Counted from the stretch's first letter, positions 1 to 12,720 are shown. The stretch: DNA of 64,000 nt from Siphonodentalium dalli (GCA_032622095.1 CP136065.1:66391031-66455030); one strand, 5' to 3'. Numbers and translations: made by a program. Notes: generated by a model from the letters alone, not told the origin.

Positions 1-647
1 CAATTTAAAAGGAAAGTTAGATTATCATATATCATTATGACCACAATGTCACCCGTTTCGATGTATATAGCATCAAGTAATGATTTGTAGGCCAATGTCA
101 ATTAAAACTGACAAAAATTACCGCCACTGGATCTGGGTGTAAAATCTTATATAGAAAGATATATACACAGGTTTTCGACGTAAAACAGCATTATCCCAAC
201 CGATTTAATTAGCTGGTTTTTCTACGGAAATCGCCCCCATACCTACACAACAAATTAATTATTCCTTTTGTGATACGACTGAATGTTTGGGGCGAAATTT
301 CAACTGAATAGTCTGAAATACTGCAGGGAATGTCATAGATAGTCTCAGGTGAGAAAACATTTTGTGGTGTATTTCGCATTTGGCGCACTCAATTTGTTTG
401 CATGGAGTACTCAGGTAACTTGCATTGCATAAATATTTGGCCAAAATTAATGTGTTTTCAGCAGTGTCCGTGTCTTTCATCTCAATTGAAAAGGAATTCA
501 CAATTTCTGTGTTGAACATTGGAACAACATGACTATGATCACCCATTATAAACCGTTTCCATTAAAATTATTTACCTAAATGATATAGTTACTATACTTT
601 CATCTTATTCGCCCACTTGGGTTGGGAGCTGAATAAACTCACAGGCT
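1..647. other. Unassigned left edge
   Basis: Apart from the open frame at 259-546 I see no recognisable gene, repeat or regulatory structure in this AT-rich stretch. The window begins inside it, so a feature may be cut. Confidence 0.4.
259..546 (-). CDS. Hypothetical 95-codon open frame (possible small gene or terminal exon)
   Basis: An ATG-initiated frame of 95 codons ends at TAA on the minus strand. I do not recognise the product. It has mixed composition without low complexity and contains a C-x2-C pair (CAKC) around residues 54-57, with no obvious signal peptide or membrane segment. An in-frame stop lies five codons upstream of the ATG, so the frame cannot extend 5' without splicing. No convincing acceptor or poly(A) signal was identified next to it. 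A chance open frame is a serious alternative in this AT-rich setting. Confidence 0.22.
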   Translation of the reverse strand: MGDHSHVVPMFNTEIVNSFSIEMKDTDTAENTLILAKYLCNASYLSTPCKQIECAKCEIHHKMFSHLRLSMTFPAVFQTIQLKFRPKHSVVSQKE

Positions 648-800
648 TTAAAGGTACTCAATTTGATCAGACGGTCCCCATAATCATTAAGTGCCAACAA
701 AAACAATATTTCTTCCTCCGACTGGAATGAAATATTTGTTTACCCCCGAAGCCAAAGAAATAGTAATTTGGGAGTGTTAATTTGGATTATCATCTCAAAT
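648..800. repeat. TTAA element family PB3, truncated copy
   Basis: It begins TTAA followed by AGGTACTCAAT and carries the family's TTTACCCCCGAAGCCAAA block and GGGAGTGTTAAT near the other end. These match the full copies at 28780-29157 and 46508-46873. The right end is degraded. Copies of this family are flanked by TTAA, the target duplicated by piggyBac-type transposases. No transposase is encoded, so it is a non-autonomous remnant. Confidence 0.6.
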
Positions 801-2667
801 GTTTTTAATTTGATTCCGAAATACCAAAGACAAATGGCGACTGAGATGAATGCGGAGGGTGGACAATTAGATTTGTTTTATTATTGAATACACTTAGTTT
901 TATTATTTTTTATTTTATTTATTTGTTTTATTATTGAGTACACAAAAATAGTTTGTTTCTCAGGGATTGCCGCTTCACCAAAATGTTTTCGCCTCGAACA
1001 TATTTATGACCTTCCATAAATAAATAAATATATAAATACCACCCATCCCCCCGATTCATTGGAAGCAAGACTGAACCTAAAAAGTTCTCACAAACAATGT
1101 GCAAATCTATCCAGTTAGACGGCCAATACATTCGTGGTATTCGCTGGGCTGAAGGCAGATAATTTGGGCAAAGTTTCTGTCGCAAAATGGATGGCGGTGT
1201 TTTTTAGTTGTGATATGTAAATATTTTATGATATGGACACAATATCGGTCGATGACCATAACACAGTCCAACAAAATAGAAAATTAATTCATGTCAGAGG
1301 AACCAAATCCTGAAAAACGTGAGGGCATAAAAAACTGGCCGATTTCAAATTCTCTGGACTCAATCATTCTCTATCTCATGTTTTGAAAATCTTCAAACGT
1401 GGTGCCAAGTGTTTGGACTACAACTGCTGCCCAAGAGAAACACCAATGTCCTATTTGTTTGAAAATAAATCATAATTTGACAAATGATTGTTTTTTATTT
1501 ATACTAATCCATGTAAATTCTATCTATGAGAGGTCACCGTCAAGTGACCAATTTTGAATGGGGATTTCCTTGCAAATATCCTGATCAAATGAGGCAGCTA
1601 AGGCAGGTATCGGTATATCATTGTAAGTCATGAACTTGACTGGTGGTTTGTTTAGGTAAATGATTAAATCTTGCTATAAATTTGTTTTTTAGAATTGTTC
1701 TCTGGAGTTGAAACAATTTATCTACTTCTGAAAAATCTCAACAAATAGGTAGATCTACAAACATGCCAACAAAGCATCACATATGTATTAAATAGTACAC
1801 TATTGATTGTTTTCAATATTATATCAGTGTCACCCAGAACCACTGGCACTTGCCAATTTAACTTTGTTGATACGCATGGAATAGCGCTGGGTGGTTTTTA
1901 AGCATAAAAATCCCGCGGTATTAAATCTTGAAACCACACCACAGTATACGGTATTACCGATTATTTCAACTAATCTCTTAAAACCCCCGCTGAGTAGTGA
2001 TCGTTTGGTACACAAGTCAACTGTTTTTTGGAGGAAATCGAATAGCTTACAATAAATGAGGAAACACACACATCCAAATCTCCGTTTAAAACAATTATGG
2101 ATTAACAAACAGTGGCAATGTATCATTTGTTTGCATGCATTCATGACAAGGTATGCCGATCTCAAATACAGGTAATAATTGTGAGTTATGGAAGCATCAT
2201 TCAGTGGATACATCCAAGAGCTTTGAAATAAAGCCAGCTAACTCGCACGGGTGTGAATATGTATGTTTTTTATTAAATGCCAAGAAATAAAGTGTATTAC
2301 TTTCAAGGTATTTAACTTGTAGACTGTTATTCACTTCCGGTTGAATTATTATAAATGATACATATAAATCCACGTTTATGAACATGATCAATCATTCCCA
2401 CTCGATAATATGCACCCAGGGAAATAATTAGCAATGATGCAATCATAACTTGCAATATAATATTGGGCTGGATTTTGTCCCCGGTAGCAATGGAATGCAT
2501 TTTTTGGCAAATGTCATCAAGAAAGAAGTGAAGAATGAACAGTTTCTTTCAACTGAAAGATAACTATGGTGAAGAGAAACCAAGTAGTTTCTTTGTATTC
2601 CAATAAAGGTAAACCACAATGTACCCGGTAACAGGCTGGTATGACCTGTAACCACGATAATACCGTC
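801..2667. other. Unassigned AT-rich intergenic DNA
   Basis: No repeat shared with the rest of the window was recognised here. Minus-strand frames at 931-1185 and 1830-2213 lack gene-like support and are treated as chance. Interrupted T- and A-rich tracts occur around 900-930. Confidence 0.4.
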
Positions 2668-2752
2668 TTCCAAGGTTTACCGATTATGGAAAAAAATTAC
2701 GGTAACGGTATTAAAAATCATACCGATTATAATCGGTATACCGCCCAGCACT
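2668..2752. repeat. Short inverted-repeat remnant rich in ACCG/CGGT
   Basis: The motifs ACCGATTAT and ATAATCGGTATACCG face each other, with ACGGTAACGGTATT between them. The composition recalls the larger ACCGCGGT-rich element at 25318-25693. It looks like a degraded miniature inverted-repeat element, and its ends cannot be fixed. Confidence 0.4.
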
Positions 2753-3348
2753 AGCATGGAAATCCACATTCAATATTCACTCGACACCCTCCTTTAAAGT
2801 TAAATACTATGTAGTACATGTAGGGCAGGGTAAACAAAGGTTTCTAAACCTGAACTGAGGACTAAAACCTTGATTAATCAGGGTACCATGCAGGTGGGTA
2901 ATAGAACCAGATACTAGGAACTGCACATATACAAGACTTGTGCTCCGATCCCCTGTGCACCCACAACATTATCCATATATTCTGTGTAATGTTAAATATT
3001 CCATGTATATGTGGGTCACAATAAATATGTTCAAACAAGACTTGAATAAATATTTTATATATAAATACCTGCCTCCTCCCAAAATATATTTTCAAATAAA
3101 TAATACATGTATATACAAATAACTGCCTCCCTCGTCATTTTGAATAAACCATTCCATGAGAAACGACCTATTAATTTTATATGGCCTTATTAAGTAACTT
3201 CCTTTGGTCGTAGCATATATCAAATACCATGCATAACATCATCTGCACCATATACGTTTGCATTCATAGCTTCGTTCAAACGATGAATCATTAGAAAATG
3301 GGTTACCGGTGTACTCCATTGGTGCATCGTATGCACAGAGTTAGAAAA
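2753..3348. other. Unassigned AT-rich DNA
   Basis: Nothing gene-like or recognisably repeated was seen. Short mirrored frames on both strands (2874-3122) coincide with ATACATGTATAT-type simple sequence and are not credible genes. Confidence 0.4.
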
Positions 3349-4470
3349 TGAAAGTGTCAATGACACTGTAGCTCAACTTGGAAAGGGAATAATTTAATGT
3401 ATTACACTCAATGGAGCGATTAGGAATGCAGAAAGTTGAAATGTCTAAGTAATACTAGATTATCAACATGAAGAGATATATAATTATATAACAGTAAAAT
3501 CCAAGATGGTTGCTGGCGGCTATGTTTTCCAATAAAATTCAAAAACATTTGATAGCTTCCATCTAGTAAGATCAATATCAAGATTAATATGAAGTCTGGA
3601 GATGATCGGATGAGGGAAGTGGACTGTATAGGGTGTGCCAAAGGATTTAGAGTAAAATCCAAGATGGCTGACAGTGGACACGTTTTAAGGCCAAATGACC
3701 CTAAAATGACTCGTTTCCTATCTATGTCCCAATGTCAACAGCCATGACAAATTTCATAATGATCTGACCAAAGGTACGACCTGTAGCCTGTGTGAAATGA
3801 TTTAGTCATGCAAAGAGTAAAATCCAAGATGGCTGCCAGTGGCCATGTTTTCTGGCCGAACGACCCCAAAATTACTCGTTCCCATCTACATGTCAATATT
3901 AACATCCATGACAAATTTCATGATGATCAGATGAAAATTACCACCTGTAGCCCGAGCTAATGGATTGAATTTTGAAATCCAAGATGGCTGCTGGCGGCCA
4001 TGTTTTTCGGCCAAATGACCCCAAAATGACTCGTTCCCATCTACATGTCATTGTTAACATCCATGACAAATTTGATGATGATCCGACCAAAGCTACGACC
4101 TGTAGCCCGTGCCAAAGGATTTAGTCATGCAAAGAGTAAAATCCAAGATGGTTGCCGGTGGCCATGTCAATATTAACATCCATGACAAATTTCATGATGA
4201 TCAGATGAACAGTACAACCTGTAGCCCGTGCTAATGGATTGAATTTTGAAATCCAAGATGGACGCTGGCACCCATGTTTTTTTTCCGAATGACCCAAAAT
4301 GAATCATTCCGGTCTAAATGTTGATGTCAACAGCTATGACAAATTTCATAATGATCGGACCAAAGGTACGACCTGTAGCCTGTATTGTTGACGAATCACG
4401 CACACATGGACGACGGACGACAAAGCCATGGCAATAGCTCAAACTTTACAAAGTAAAGTTGAGCTAAAAA
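3349..4470 (+). mobile_element. Hairpin-ended tandem-monomer element, copy HIN-1 (Helentron-derived/pearl-like?)
   Basis: The left end has a small palindrome (AGTGTCAATGACACT) followed by TAGCTCAACTT. The right end is a hairpin around CTTTACAAAGTAAAG closing with AAGTTGAGCTAAAAA. The subterminal AGCTCAACTT and AAGTTGAGCT are perfect inverted repeats. Between them lie about five monomers of 110-190 bp, each starting near AAATCCAAGATGGCTGC and containing GACCCCAAAATGACTCG. This layout matches what is described for bivalve pearl/CvA elements and Helentron-associated interspersed elements. Assignment to them is inference. There is no coding capacity. Other copies are at 58331-58541, 59347-60617 and 62604-63574. 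Confidence 0.7.
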
Positions 4471-6326
4471 TGGGAAAAGTCGTGTGCGTCAATCTCAATA
4501 CAATCTGAGAAAGCAGAATTGCACCACAAAACTGTATCGAGATATCCATGGTAACTCGAGGTACTGACGATGCAATCGGGACAAGGCTTTTCTGCATCTT
4601 TAGGCAGGGTCGTATTACAATTTTCAATGAATTGATGCCCCCTTATTTCTGCGCTCATCCCTGCAGAAACTGTGGAGTGCCACCTAATGTAACCTTCGGT
4701 ACCTCACTCAGGTTCTCTCACCTCAAGGTTCAGATTTATTAGCTCTATTTATTTTGGAATGAAGAACTAGTTTTTTGAATAGGTATTTATGATAATAAAT
4801 CCATATTCCATATAATGACGTTCATTTGGGAATTTGGTCAAAACTAATATTTTGGCGTCTTTAAGTCGCCATCTTGGTGACCATCTTTGAGCTTTTATCA
4901 AATGTTAAGCTGAAATTTATATAAGTCGATCAAGAAAATATAAGAAATATTGTGGCAAATCTTGTTTCAACTCCATAGAGGGTAAAGGTCATTATGTTGC
5001 GACAAGTTCGGCCATTTTGACCACATTTTGTTTTATCAAGATTTAGGGAAGAGAAAATTAATTCTAAATTTGGGGCACTCTTTGTCAATCGTATGTAAAC
5101 ATTGTTTGCAATACCATATGTTTAAAGGCACGGGCGGCGTTCGTTGCAGAAATATTCATATTTGTTCAAATCGCCATCAACAGAAGGAATATTAAAATAT
5201 ATATAGTTTTGTCCATATGCCAAATATAATCAGCACGTAAATAGTATATTGTCATCAAGGCGTACGATGGTGTACGTAAACAAGAGCCTGCTCGTGTTAC
5301 AGAAGTTTTGCTTCTGTTTACATAACATAGCACAATTCTATTGGTTTATAATCACGCACAAATGATATAAACGCTCTTTATTATTTCCATATCAGGAAAA
5401 CATTAACAAATAAGGCTCTTTATGTTTACCATATCCGGATCTAAACAAAAGCCAGATTCCGTAATGTTTTTTGCTTTTGTTTACATAACAAAGGAAAAAC
5501 ATTTGATAATAAAATACTGTTTATGCCATATTTGTGATTGGTATAAGAACAAAGTATGTCTATATTTTACTATTATTTCTGTTTATGGCAGTTTTTGACG
5601 GAGGTGATTATTTTAACAGCATACCCACCGCCAACGCCGCCCATATCTTTAAACTAAAGATACATATATGCCTTACTTTTATTGTTTTATTTTTCTGTTT
5701 GATATTCGGACTCTGAGCGCTGCTATTGCCTAATGGGCCCCTATTGCCCAAACAAGTTAAGAGGGGTGCATATGAACTTGAAGGAAAATTGTCATTTGTT
5801 TTCTCATAAATTTTTCCCAAAGACATGCATACAATGACATTACAATTTTTTTGGTTTTGAAGATTAATGATTGATTCGATGTGTAGAAATTATTATGCCA
5901 ATAAGCAATAGCCATCCTTTCTCATGAGCTTTGCTTGACAACTGTTCTTTGTTCTCTTTATCTGTAATATCAGCTATGCTGGTACCAACGTTGGTTCTGG
6001 TCCGCTGCAATATAGAATGATTAAGAGTTATTAAGAGAACTTCATAAACAGCACAGAGAACAATATTCTCCATTCAAAATCGACGAAGTGTTAAAAGTAA
6101 GGACTTTCATTTCTGAAGGCTAGAGAAAACATCGTTGTAATAGAGTCACCGATGTCATAGTAAAGCTGAATGTTAATACATCAAACTACTGGCAAATAAG
6201 TATTTTCCAACATTAAACACAAACAACTCGAGATTAAAGAAAGGCTCAAAATATTCTAAAATTTCTACTTATTTCCCACGTACACTTGTATGTGGGATCA
6301 ACATGTCATTGAGAAATGGACAAAGG
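4471..6326. other. Intergenic DNA with one dispersed repeat
   Basis: Segment 5150-5290 resembles 25080-25230: both have GAATATTAAAATA, then a TATTGTCA-type block, then GTAAACAA. A second block with similar GTTTACATAAC words follows to about 5500. It is therefore a dispersed repeat of unknown class. The remainder shows no gene or recognisable element. Confidence 0.45.
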
Positions 6327-6492
6327 AGGTGATAATATACATTTACTGCATGGTTTTGAGGTTGACATGAGGATTTATCAACCCGAGGAAGTTAATATTC
6401 ACCGAGGCCACAGGCCGAGGTGAATATTAACTTCCAAGGGTTGATAAATCCTCATGTCAACCTCAAAACCATGCAATAAGTGTTTTATTATA
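6327..6492. repeat. Near-perfect palindrome (fold-back element)
   Basis: Arms of about 57 bp, 6348-6405 and 6417-6474, are reverse complements with only a few mismatches around a short centre containing CCACAGGCC. Weaker complementarity continues outward to about 6327 and 6492 (GATAATATACA against ATTATATGATC). It would form a long hairpin. It is probably a miniature inverted-repeat transposable element. No second copy was noticed in the window and no target duplication is clear. Confidence 0.65.
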
Positions 6493-8575
6493 TGATCCAC
6501 CAATGGTATCAAGCCCATTAGGCCTGAACTACCTTACTGACCCATCTATATAAATCCATAAAATGCACAACAATGTTTTTCAACAAGTCAAAATAATAAA
6601 CAATACATGTATGATGATAAATATTACCAAACATCACTACATTGTCATTGAACATACTTCATATTAATAACTCATGAGTCACGTGATCTTGTTATTAACT
6701 CATCTAGCCTATTTATAGAACAACCAGGTATATATCGTGATTTATCAACTTCTTTTGCCCATTATTTAGTATGGGACTTTTAGAAGAAAGTTTATGATCA
6801 TATAATAACATTCTATGAAGACTTTTCTTATCTTTATTACTACAACCAGTATAACTGAATTGTGAATTTTGAAAGTTAAAATGGTCTGTTTATTCTAGTG
6901 ATGAACAGATAAACTGGAACGGCAATCGGAATCTGTAGATATTTGGGTTATCTGTTTATAATTGGCATCGGCAAAAAACCCTGCCATTCCAATGAGGTTC
7001 TGATTGTTTTCGCCTTTACAGCGAAGGGAGTAAACAGTGAATGAATGTTCAAATGCAGTTTTTTAATGTGTTGTACAGTAAATATTGGTAACTATAATGG
7101 TCACTCAATTATATTTAAAACAGTCGGTGGTGGCTAATATGGTGAACAAACATCCGAAACGTAACAACACATTGGGTGAATTTGAGATAAGTTAAAGTGT
7201 GAACCGAAAATAGTTGATGTATTATTCACACAAAATGGGCAATATGGGAATATATTCGCAGCCATGTGCTCGAACACCCGGAGGGGATTATAGATACCAA
7301 AAATGAAAACCTTTCTAACATTGTAGACTTTTTATAGAGCATGCTAGATGCATGATCATAAAGTTCAAGATGAGTTTTAGAATCATTGACAAATCAGAAG
7401 AACTGAACCCGTAATCATGTCATTGTAAATGCTAAAACAGCATTATTGCAACAGAATGTAAAAGTAGAATGCGGTGCATATGCAGATATGCTTCATTAAT
7501 TCTCCATTCTATTTTGGCTGCCTCACAGGCAATCTTAAATCTACCAGCAGATAAAAGTCTTCATTGCTTGATCATAAATGTTCAACGTATTATCAACTAA
7601 ACACATTATTAATTTATTTTTCGGTAACTGTGACTACACTGTGCAGTGAGATCAGGAGATAATGAGTTTTATTGCATGTACTGCTACTACTGTGTGTCTA
7701 ATTAGTTACGGTGAATTTTGTTTATAACAAGTGTCAACATTGCATCACGTTTTGTACTATATATGGTATAATCAGCATTGGCCAATTGCTAAATTTTAAC
7801 AAGATGGCCAATGGTGGTTTCCCTATATCAATTCATCACTAGTTTATTACGACAACCATCGCTGAGCTGTCTACGCAGATGGACAAAAAAGGACGAAGGA
7901 TTTATGGGTTTCAGATCCCAATACTACAAACAGCAGGAGGAATTGATTACACCAATATGTAGGGTTGAAATGATTAATCGACTAGCTGTAGTCGACGCTG
8001 AAATAGTGTATGTTACATAGTTACATGTATAACGTTTTCAAGATCGATTCCGGCATAAACGGTGTTAACTGCGCGTAAGTTACGGTAAGTATAACGTTTG
8101 GTGGCACCCGGAATTGACAGTGTTACTAGTATAGACACACATAGTGACCCGACTATTAATTGAAAGAATGAAATTGACAACACAATGTCTCACTCGTCGT
8201 TTGAGGTCAAAGACATCACTGTGACATGATGGCAATGATTGACGTGGCTTTATCGTTTGTCGGAGACCGCTTTGATCTAGACACTGTGTATATTTCAATT
8301 GATCTCGCACCGTCGGGTTATAATGCGACGCTGTGTGAAGGTCGTTGCTACCGAATATAAATGATACTGACAGCGCTTGATCGGGACTCTAATTATATAA
8401 TTACATTCAGTGTGTTGGATAAAATTAATATCAAGATGTTTACTGTATTATTTCCCAAATAAATTGGTGTCTATGTAGGGAAATGCGCTGCGCAATAGAC
8501 CGTCATTGACTCAGTCATCAGTGTACGCCATGTACGATGAATTTTCCGTACCATGTTATGTTTGAAAGTTTTAAT
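6493..8575. other. Unassigned intergenic DNA
   Basis: No gene was recognised. A fragment near 7968-8000 (GATTAATCGACTAG) matches the CGACTAGTCGA repeat at 8576 and 24196. The plus frame at 7811-8020 is short, unsupported and runs into that repeat. Confidence 0.4.
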
Positions 8576-8662
8576 ATCGGGTACCGACTAGTCGATACAA
8601 CGCGACTTTTGGGCCTCGACTAGTCGACTTTGAAATTCACTGGTCGTTTCAACACTACCAAT
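8576..8662. repeat. CGACTAGTCGA repeat fragment
   Basis: Two CGACTAGTCGA-type palindromes sit about 45 bp apart and are followed by CGTTTCAACACTA. The same arrangement recurs at 24196-24290. The end GTGTTGAAA (read on the minus strand) may be the terminal repeat of a hAT-like miniature element, but this is only a suggestion. Confidence 0.45.
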
Positions 8663-8739
8663 ATGATACAAAGTGCATATTCACAAAATATTTGCACATC
8701 TTGAATAAGTCGAGAAAGGGTCAATAACTCTAAAATAAA

Positions 8740-9243
8740 AAACATAAAACATTTCTAGGTCGAAAATGGCAATAACTCTGCCAAATTAACTGGAAAATGA
8801 TGGAATATAAGCTTGGACAAAAGATGCGTCCCATGATGTACGATTCTATGTTGAAAAATGGCAATAACTCCACCAAAATGACTCCGACTTGCAGGTGTGC
8901 AGGTTCCCATGCTGGCCGACGTCTGTGCCAAGTTGTAACCAAATTTACTGGACAATGACGGAATACAGACTCTGACAATAGAGGTGTCTCAGGTTGTACA
9001 AACACAGGTCAAAAAAGAGCATTAACTCCATCAGAATGAGTCTGACCGAACTCAAAATCGCAGGTGTGCAGGTTCCCATGCTGGTTGATATATGTGTCAA
9101 GTTTAACAACAAATGACCATAAAATGACAGAATACAGACTCGGACAATGTTCCAGATGGATGGAGTCAATGGATGGAAGCCCACACACATGGATGAAGGT
9201 CGTTACATTTGTTCACCGACGGAATGTCGGGTGACAATAAAGA
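8740..9243 (+). repeat. Tandem-monomer array ending in a hairpin
   Basis: Three to four diverged monomers of roughly 115-145 bp carry AAAATGGCAATAACTC, a GCAGGTGTGCAGGTTCCCATGCTGG block and CCAAATTTACTGG-like blocks. The array ends with a GATGGATGGA-rich stretch and the hairpin CCGACGGAATGTCGG followed by TGACAATAAA. This is the same overall plan (monomers, GGA-rich tail, hairpin, A-rich end) as the arrays at 20385-20425 and 22240-22270. The short sequence after it, 9244-9545, holds nothing recognisable apart from a perfect TGACGTCA at about 9399. Confidence 0.6.
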
Positions 9244-9545
9244 AGGATAACTCTAGAATGGAAAACGTGAACAATGTTATTGGCCCGTATTTTAAAAGGC
9301 CTCCTGATAGCTAACAATCATAAATTTTTTGACAACCCATGTCTAAGACATCAGGATGGATTTAATCCAATATATTCTCACCTGCCTATTAATCATGACG
9401 TCACATTTATTCATTTCTGGTTTAATTGGCAGGTAATCACAATTATTTATTTTGAGGCAAAAGAGAGCGTCGACCAAGCTAATCATGATAAAAACGTCTG
9501 TTTACATTCCGTACTCTAAAAAACCTGGTTTTCAAACTCGTCCGA

Positions 9546-10897
9546 GATATTGTTGCAAGAGACTCATATATCAAATATGGTTTGAATCAGTTAATATTTA
9601 ATTGAGTTATCGCGCTAACGGTGAAACAAGAGGTGGCATCAGAGATGCTGTGTTTCATTTTCGGTGGCTACCGCCAATTGGTGTGCATCAGTATCGGTGG
9701 ACTAATTAATAGGTAAAATCGAAAAATGACTAATTAAGGGCCATAACTCTATCAAATTTTATCGGGCCAGGCTGGTTTTCGAACTCGTCCGAAATATTCT
9801 TGGCAAGTACGTCTAGCTATTCCAAATGTTAAACAAATCGGAGGACGTTTGTTGAAGTTATCGCGCTAACGAGCTAAAAATTCACGAAAAATGACTAATT
9901 AAGGGCCATAACTCTATCAATTTTTTTTCGAACTCGTCCAGGATATTATTGGAAGACACTTATATACCAAATTTTTGTTGAATCGGATGACGTTTGTTGA
10001 AGTTATCGCGCTAACGAGCTCAAAATTCGTACAAAATGACTACTTAAGGACCATAACTCTATAAAATTTTATCGGACCGGGCCGGTTTTCTAACTCGTCC
10101 GAGGTATTCTTGGGAGACACCTATATATCAAAATTTCAATCAAATAGGATGATGTTTGTTAAATTATCGCGCTAACGAGCTGAAAATTTGTGAAAAAATG
10201 ACTAATTAAGGGCCATAACTCTATCAAATTTTATCGGACCAGGCCGGTTTTCGAACTCGTCCGAGATATTCTTGGGAGACACCTATATACCAAATTTCAA
10301 TCAAATTGGATAACGTTTGTTGATGTTATCGCGCTAACGAGCTGAACATTCGTGAAAAATGACTAATTAAGGGCCATAACTCTGTCAAATTTTATCGGAC
10401 CAGGCCGGTTTTCGAACTCGTCCGAGATATTCTTGGGAGACACCTATATACCAAATTTCAATCAAATCGGATAACGTTTGTTGAAGTTATCGCGCTAAAG
10501 AGCTGAAAAATCGTGAAAAATGACTAATTAAGGGCCATAACTCTATCAAATTTTATCGGACCAGGCCGGTTTTCGAACTCGTCCGAGATATTCTTGGGAG
10601 ACACCTATATCACAAATTTCAATCGAATCAGATAACGTTTGTTGAAGTTGTTGCGCTAACGAGCCTAAAATCAGTGAAAAATGGCAAAGGGCCATAACTC
10701 TGTAATAAATGTGCGGACGAACCCGATTGTTTGTCTGCAGCTTACTTGCATGGATATGTACTCACACACCAAATTTTTTTAAATCCGTCAATAAACGGTT
10801 GAGTTATAAGCAAAACAGGCCGCCTGCCCGATAGCCCGCCCACCCGCCCGCCGTCCCTTATCAAACTATAAGTCGAGTTTTGGAAAAAAACTCGACT
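9546..10897 (+). repeat. About eight tandem monomers of ~155 bp ending in a hairpin
   Basis: The monomer carries AAAATGACTAATTAAGGGCC ATAACTCT, a CGAACTCGTCCGAGATATTC block, CTATATACCAAATTTCAATC and GTTATCGCGCTAACGAGCT. Copies between about 10040 and 10660 are very similar; the first (9546-9720) and last are more diverged. The right end is GCCCGCCCACCCGCCCGCC, then a hairpin around GTCGAGTTTTGGAAAAAAACTCGAC and AAAA. There is no coding capacity. It is related in design, not obviously in sequence, to HIN-1. Confidence 0.75.
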
Positions 10898-11320
10898 AAA
10901 AATGTTGAAATTTTCTAAGTCGAAAATGGTTAATAACTCGGTAAAAAAAAATATTTTTCCGTCATCTATATACATGTTGCACATCTCCAATATGTGGGTA
11001 ACAATACTCTGAAGTTTCAAATATCTACGAACAAAACTGTAGTCCATCTGAGGAGTTGATTACACCATGAAGGTACCCTCATACTGAAGTCGAAAAGGGT
11101 TAATAACTCCATCAAAAAATAATTATTCCGTCATCTATATATATACATGTTGCACATCTTCAATATATCGGCAACAATATTCTGAAGTTTCAAATCTCTG
11201 GGATGAAATCTGTAGGAGGAGATGATTACACCATGAAGGTACTCAAAAGTGTGATGGACGGACGAACAGACGGACGGAGCACGACCACACGCTTTCTGTG
11301 TGTTTTGATTGCACGCATGG
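10898..11320 (+). repeat. Two to three tandem monomers with hairpin end
   Basis: Units begin near TCTAAGTCGAAAATGGTTAATAA, pass through ATATACATGTTGCACATC and CTGAAGTTTCAAAT, and end with GATTACACCATGAAGGTAC. They are related to the 19865-20420 array. The right end is GATGGACGGACGAACAGACG followed by a small hairpin (CACACGCTTTCTGTGTG). Confidence 0.65.
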
Positions 11321-11944
11321 ATGTTACGCTTGGATTTAAACACTTAAATAACTTGATTTAGGCTTGAGTTAAATTATTTGTTTGTACACGCTTTTGATTG
11401 GCTGGCACCCATTGATTGCCGAGGACATTACAATTAGTTTATTTTAGACGATATTAGTGACGATATGGAAATTTTAACTGGGTATTGTTGATTAATAGGG
11501 AAACTGCCCAGCACTAACTCTAATGATAGGCCATAAAACTATAAAAAAAACACCAATTATCAAACTGAGTTTTTTATTGCGTTCTGGTTTGCGTTCACGA
11601 ATTTGATTGATCTTTCAATATCCAACTTCCTGCTGTCCGCAGATTGAATATTGGAACACATTTTACCAATAAACTAAGGGGGTTTGCACAGCTTGTGGTG
11701 ACAATATACCTGATAGTTATCGTTGCCAATGGTCTTTTGTTGAATATCCACACATACACCGTTGTATGTAGCTCCTATTTGATATTTGAAACATATTTCC
11801 TAATTTTGTGTTACCCAGTTTACAACTACGATGATATCCAAATCGTAATAAAATGGTCCAACGCAGGCCATTTTTTTCTATGCGGCTATGCCTGAGAATC
11901 AAAACCATTTTTTTTGCCTTATACAATGTATTATATTATAAAAA
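11321..11944. other. Unassigned DNA
   Basis: No gene or repeat was recognised. Plus and minus frames overlapping at 11644-11926 have no supporting splice or domain evidence. Confidence 0.35.
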
Positions 11945-11959
11945 AAATTTATTTATTTA

Positions 11960-12000
<41 letters not shown>
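11945..12000. repeat. (TTTA)n(TA)n microsatellite
   Basis: A TTTA run grades directly into a TA run of more than ten units. It is simple sequence with no further meaning visible. Confidence 0.9.
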
Positions 12001-12003
<3 letters not shown>

Positions 12004-12049
12004 TTTTTTTTATTGAGCAAGACATTCAATCTAGATTTTTTTTTCTTTT

Positions 12050-12230
12050 TAAGAGTAAATATTTTCGAAAAAGGGCCATACTCAGTTAAAAATAGTAGGA
12101 TCAAACCCATATTCGAACTCGATCTGTCTTTTGGGCTGAGAAATTCATATACAAATTTTGGTTCCGATCAAAAAGTTATGGCACCAAGTGTAAAGTGTCT
12201 ATGGACAGACAGATGGCTAGACTAACAAAT
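12050..12230 (+). repeat. Single tandem-element monomer
   Basis: The segment holds AAAAAGGGCCATACTCAG, ACCCATATTCGAACTCGATC, a TTTTGGGCTG block, an AAATTTTGGTTC block and a GGACAGACAGATGG tail. It is one diverged unit of the monomer type arrayed at 20426-22440. Confidence 0.6.
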
Positions 12231-12720
12231 AGGTAGATATGTGGCTATGAGTTATGTGGCTAAAATAATTATGTGTCTCTAATTTTTATGTGGCTTCTCA
12301 AGTAGCCATAAAATTTTATGTGGCTATAAAGTAGTTGATAGTGATAAAATTTCATATCATGGAATCATAAAATGTGGGAATTGTAGCAGAAGCTGATTAA
12401 AACTCAAAAACTTGCTCACAGCAACTAGGACAGTGGAATAGGAGAAACTGACAGGTTGGTGATTGAGTGAGTGACTAGCCACATAACTGTCCGAACACCT
12501 CCTATTGACAAATCATGGAGTCTAAATCAATGGACTTTTAGTTTCCCACTTTTGAGTGACTTCAAAATTAAATAGGCTGATTAGGTGAAATAGATCATTT
12601 TTGAAGGATCATCTAAACTCTGTTACCTGGCTAGCCACGTAACAGAAGTTAATCACATACATATCCATTTCACAAAATCATAGCCACATATTAAAGTAGT
12701 CATTTTTAAACGCGGATGGA
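12231..12720. repeat. Degenerate ATGTGGCTA-rich stretch
   Basis: TATGTGGCTA and its complement TAGCCACATA recur at irregular spacing. It looks like a decayed tandem or palindromic repeat and ends in GGATGGACGGATGGACGAC, the tail type seen at the ends of the tandem-monomer elements. Confidence 0.45.

Noticed and set aside
1830-2213. 127-codon minus-strand frame
   Set aside because: Composition is like translated non-coding DNA and there is no supporting signal.
3349-4470. Plain satellite array
   Set aside because: Defined palindromic ends and dispersed copies, one nested in another element, show a mobile element with internal tandem units.
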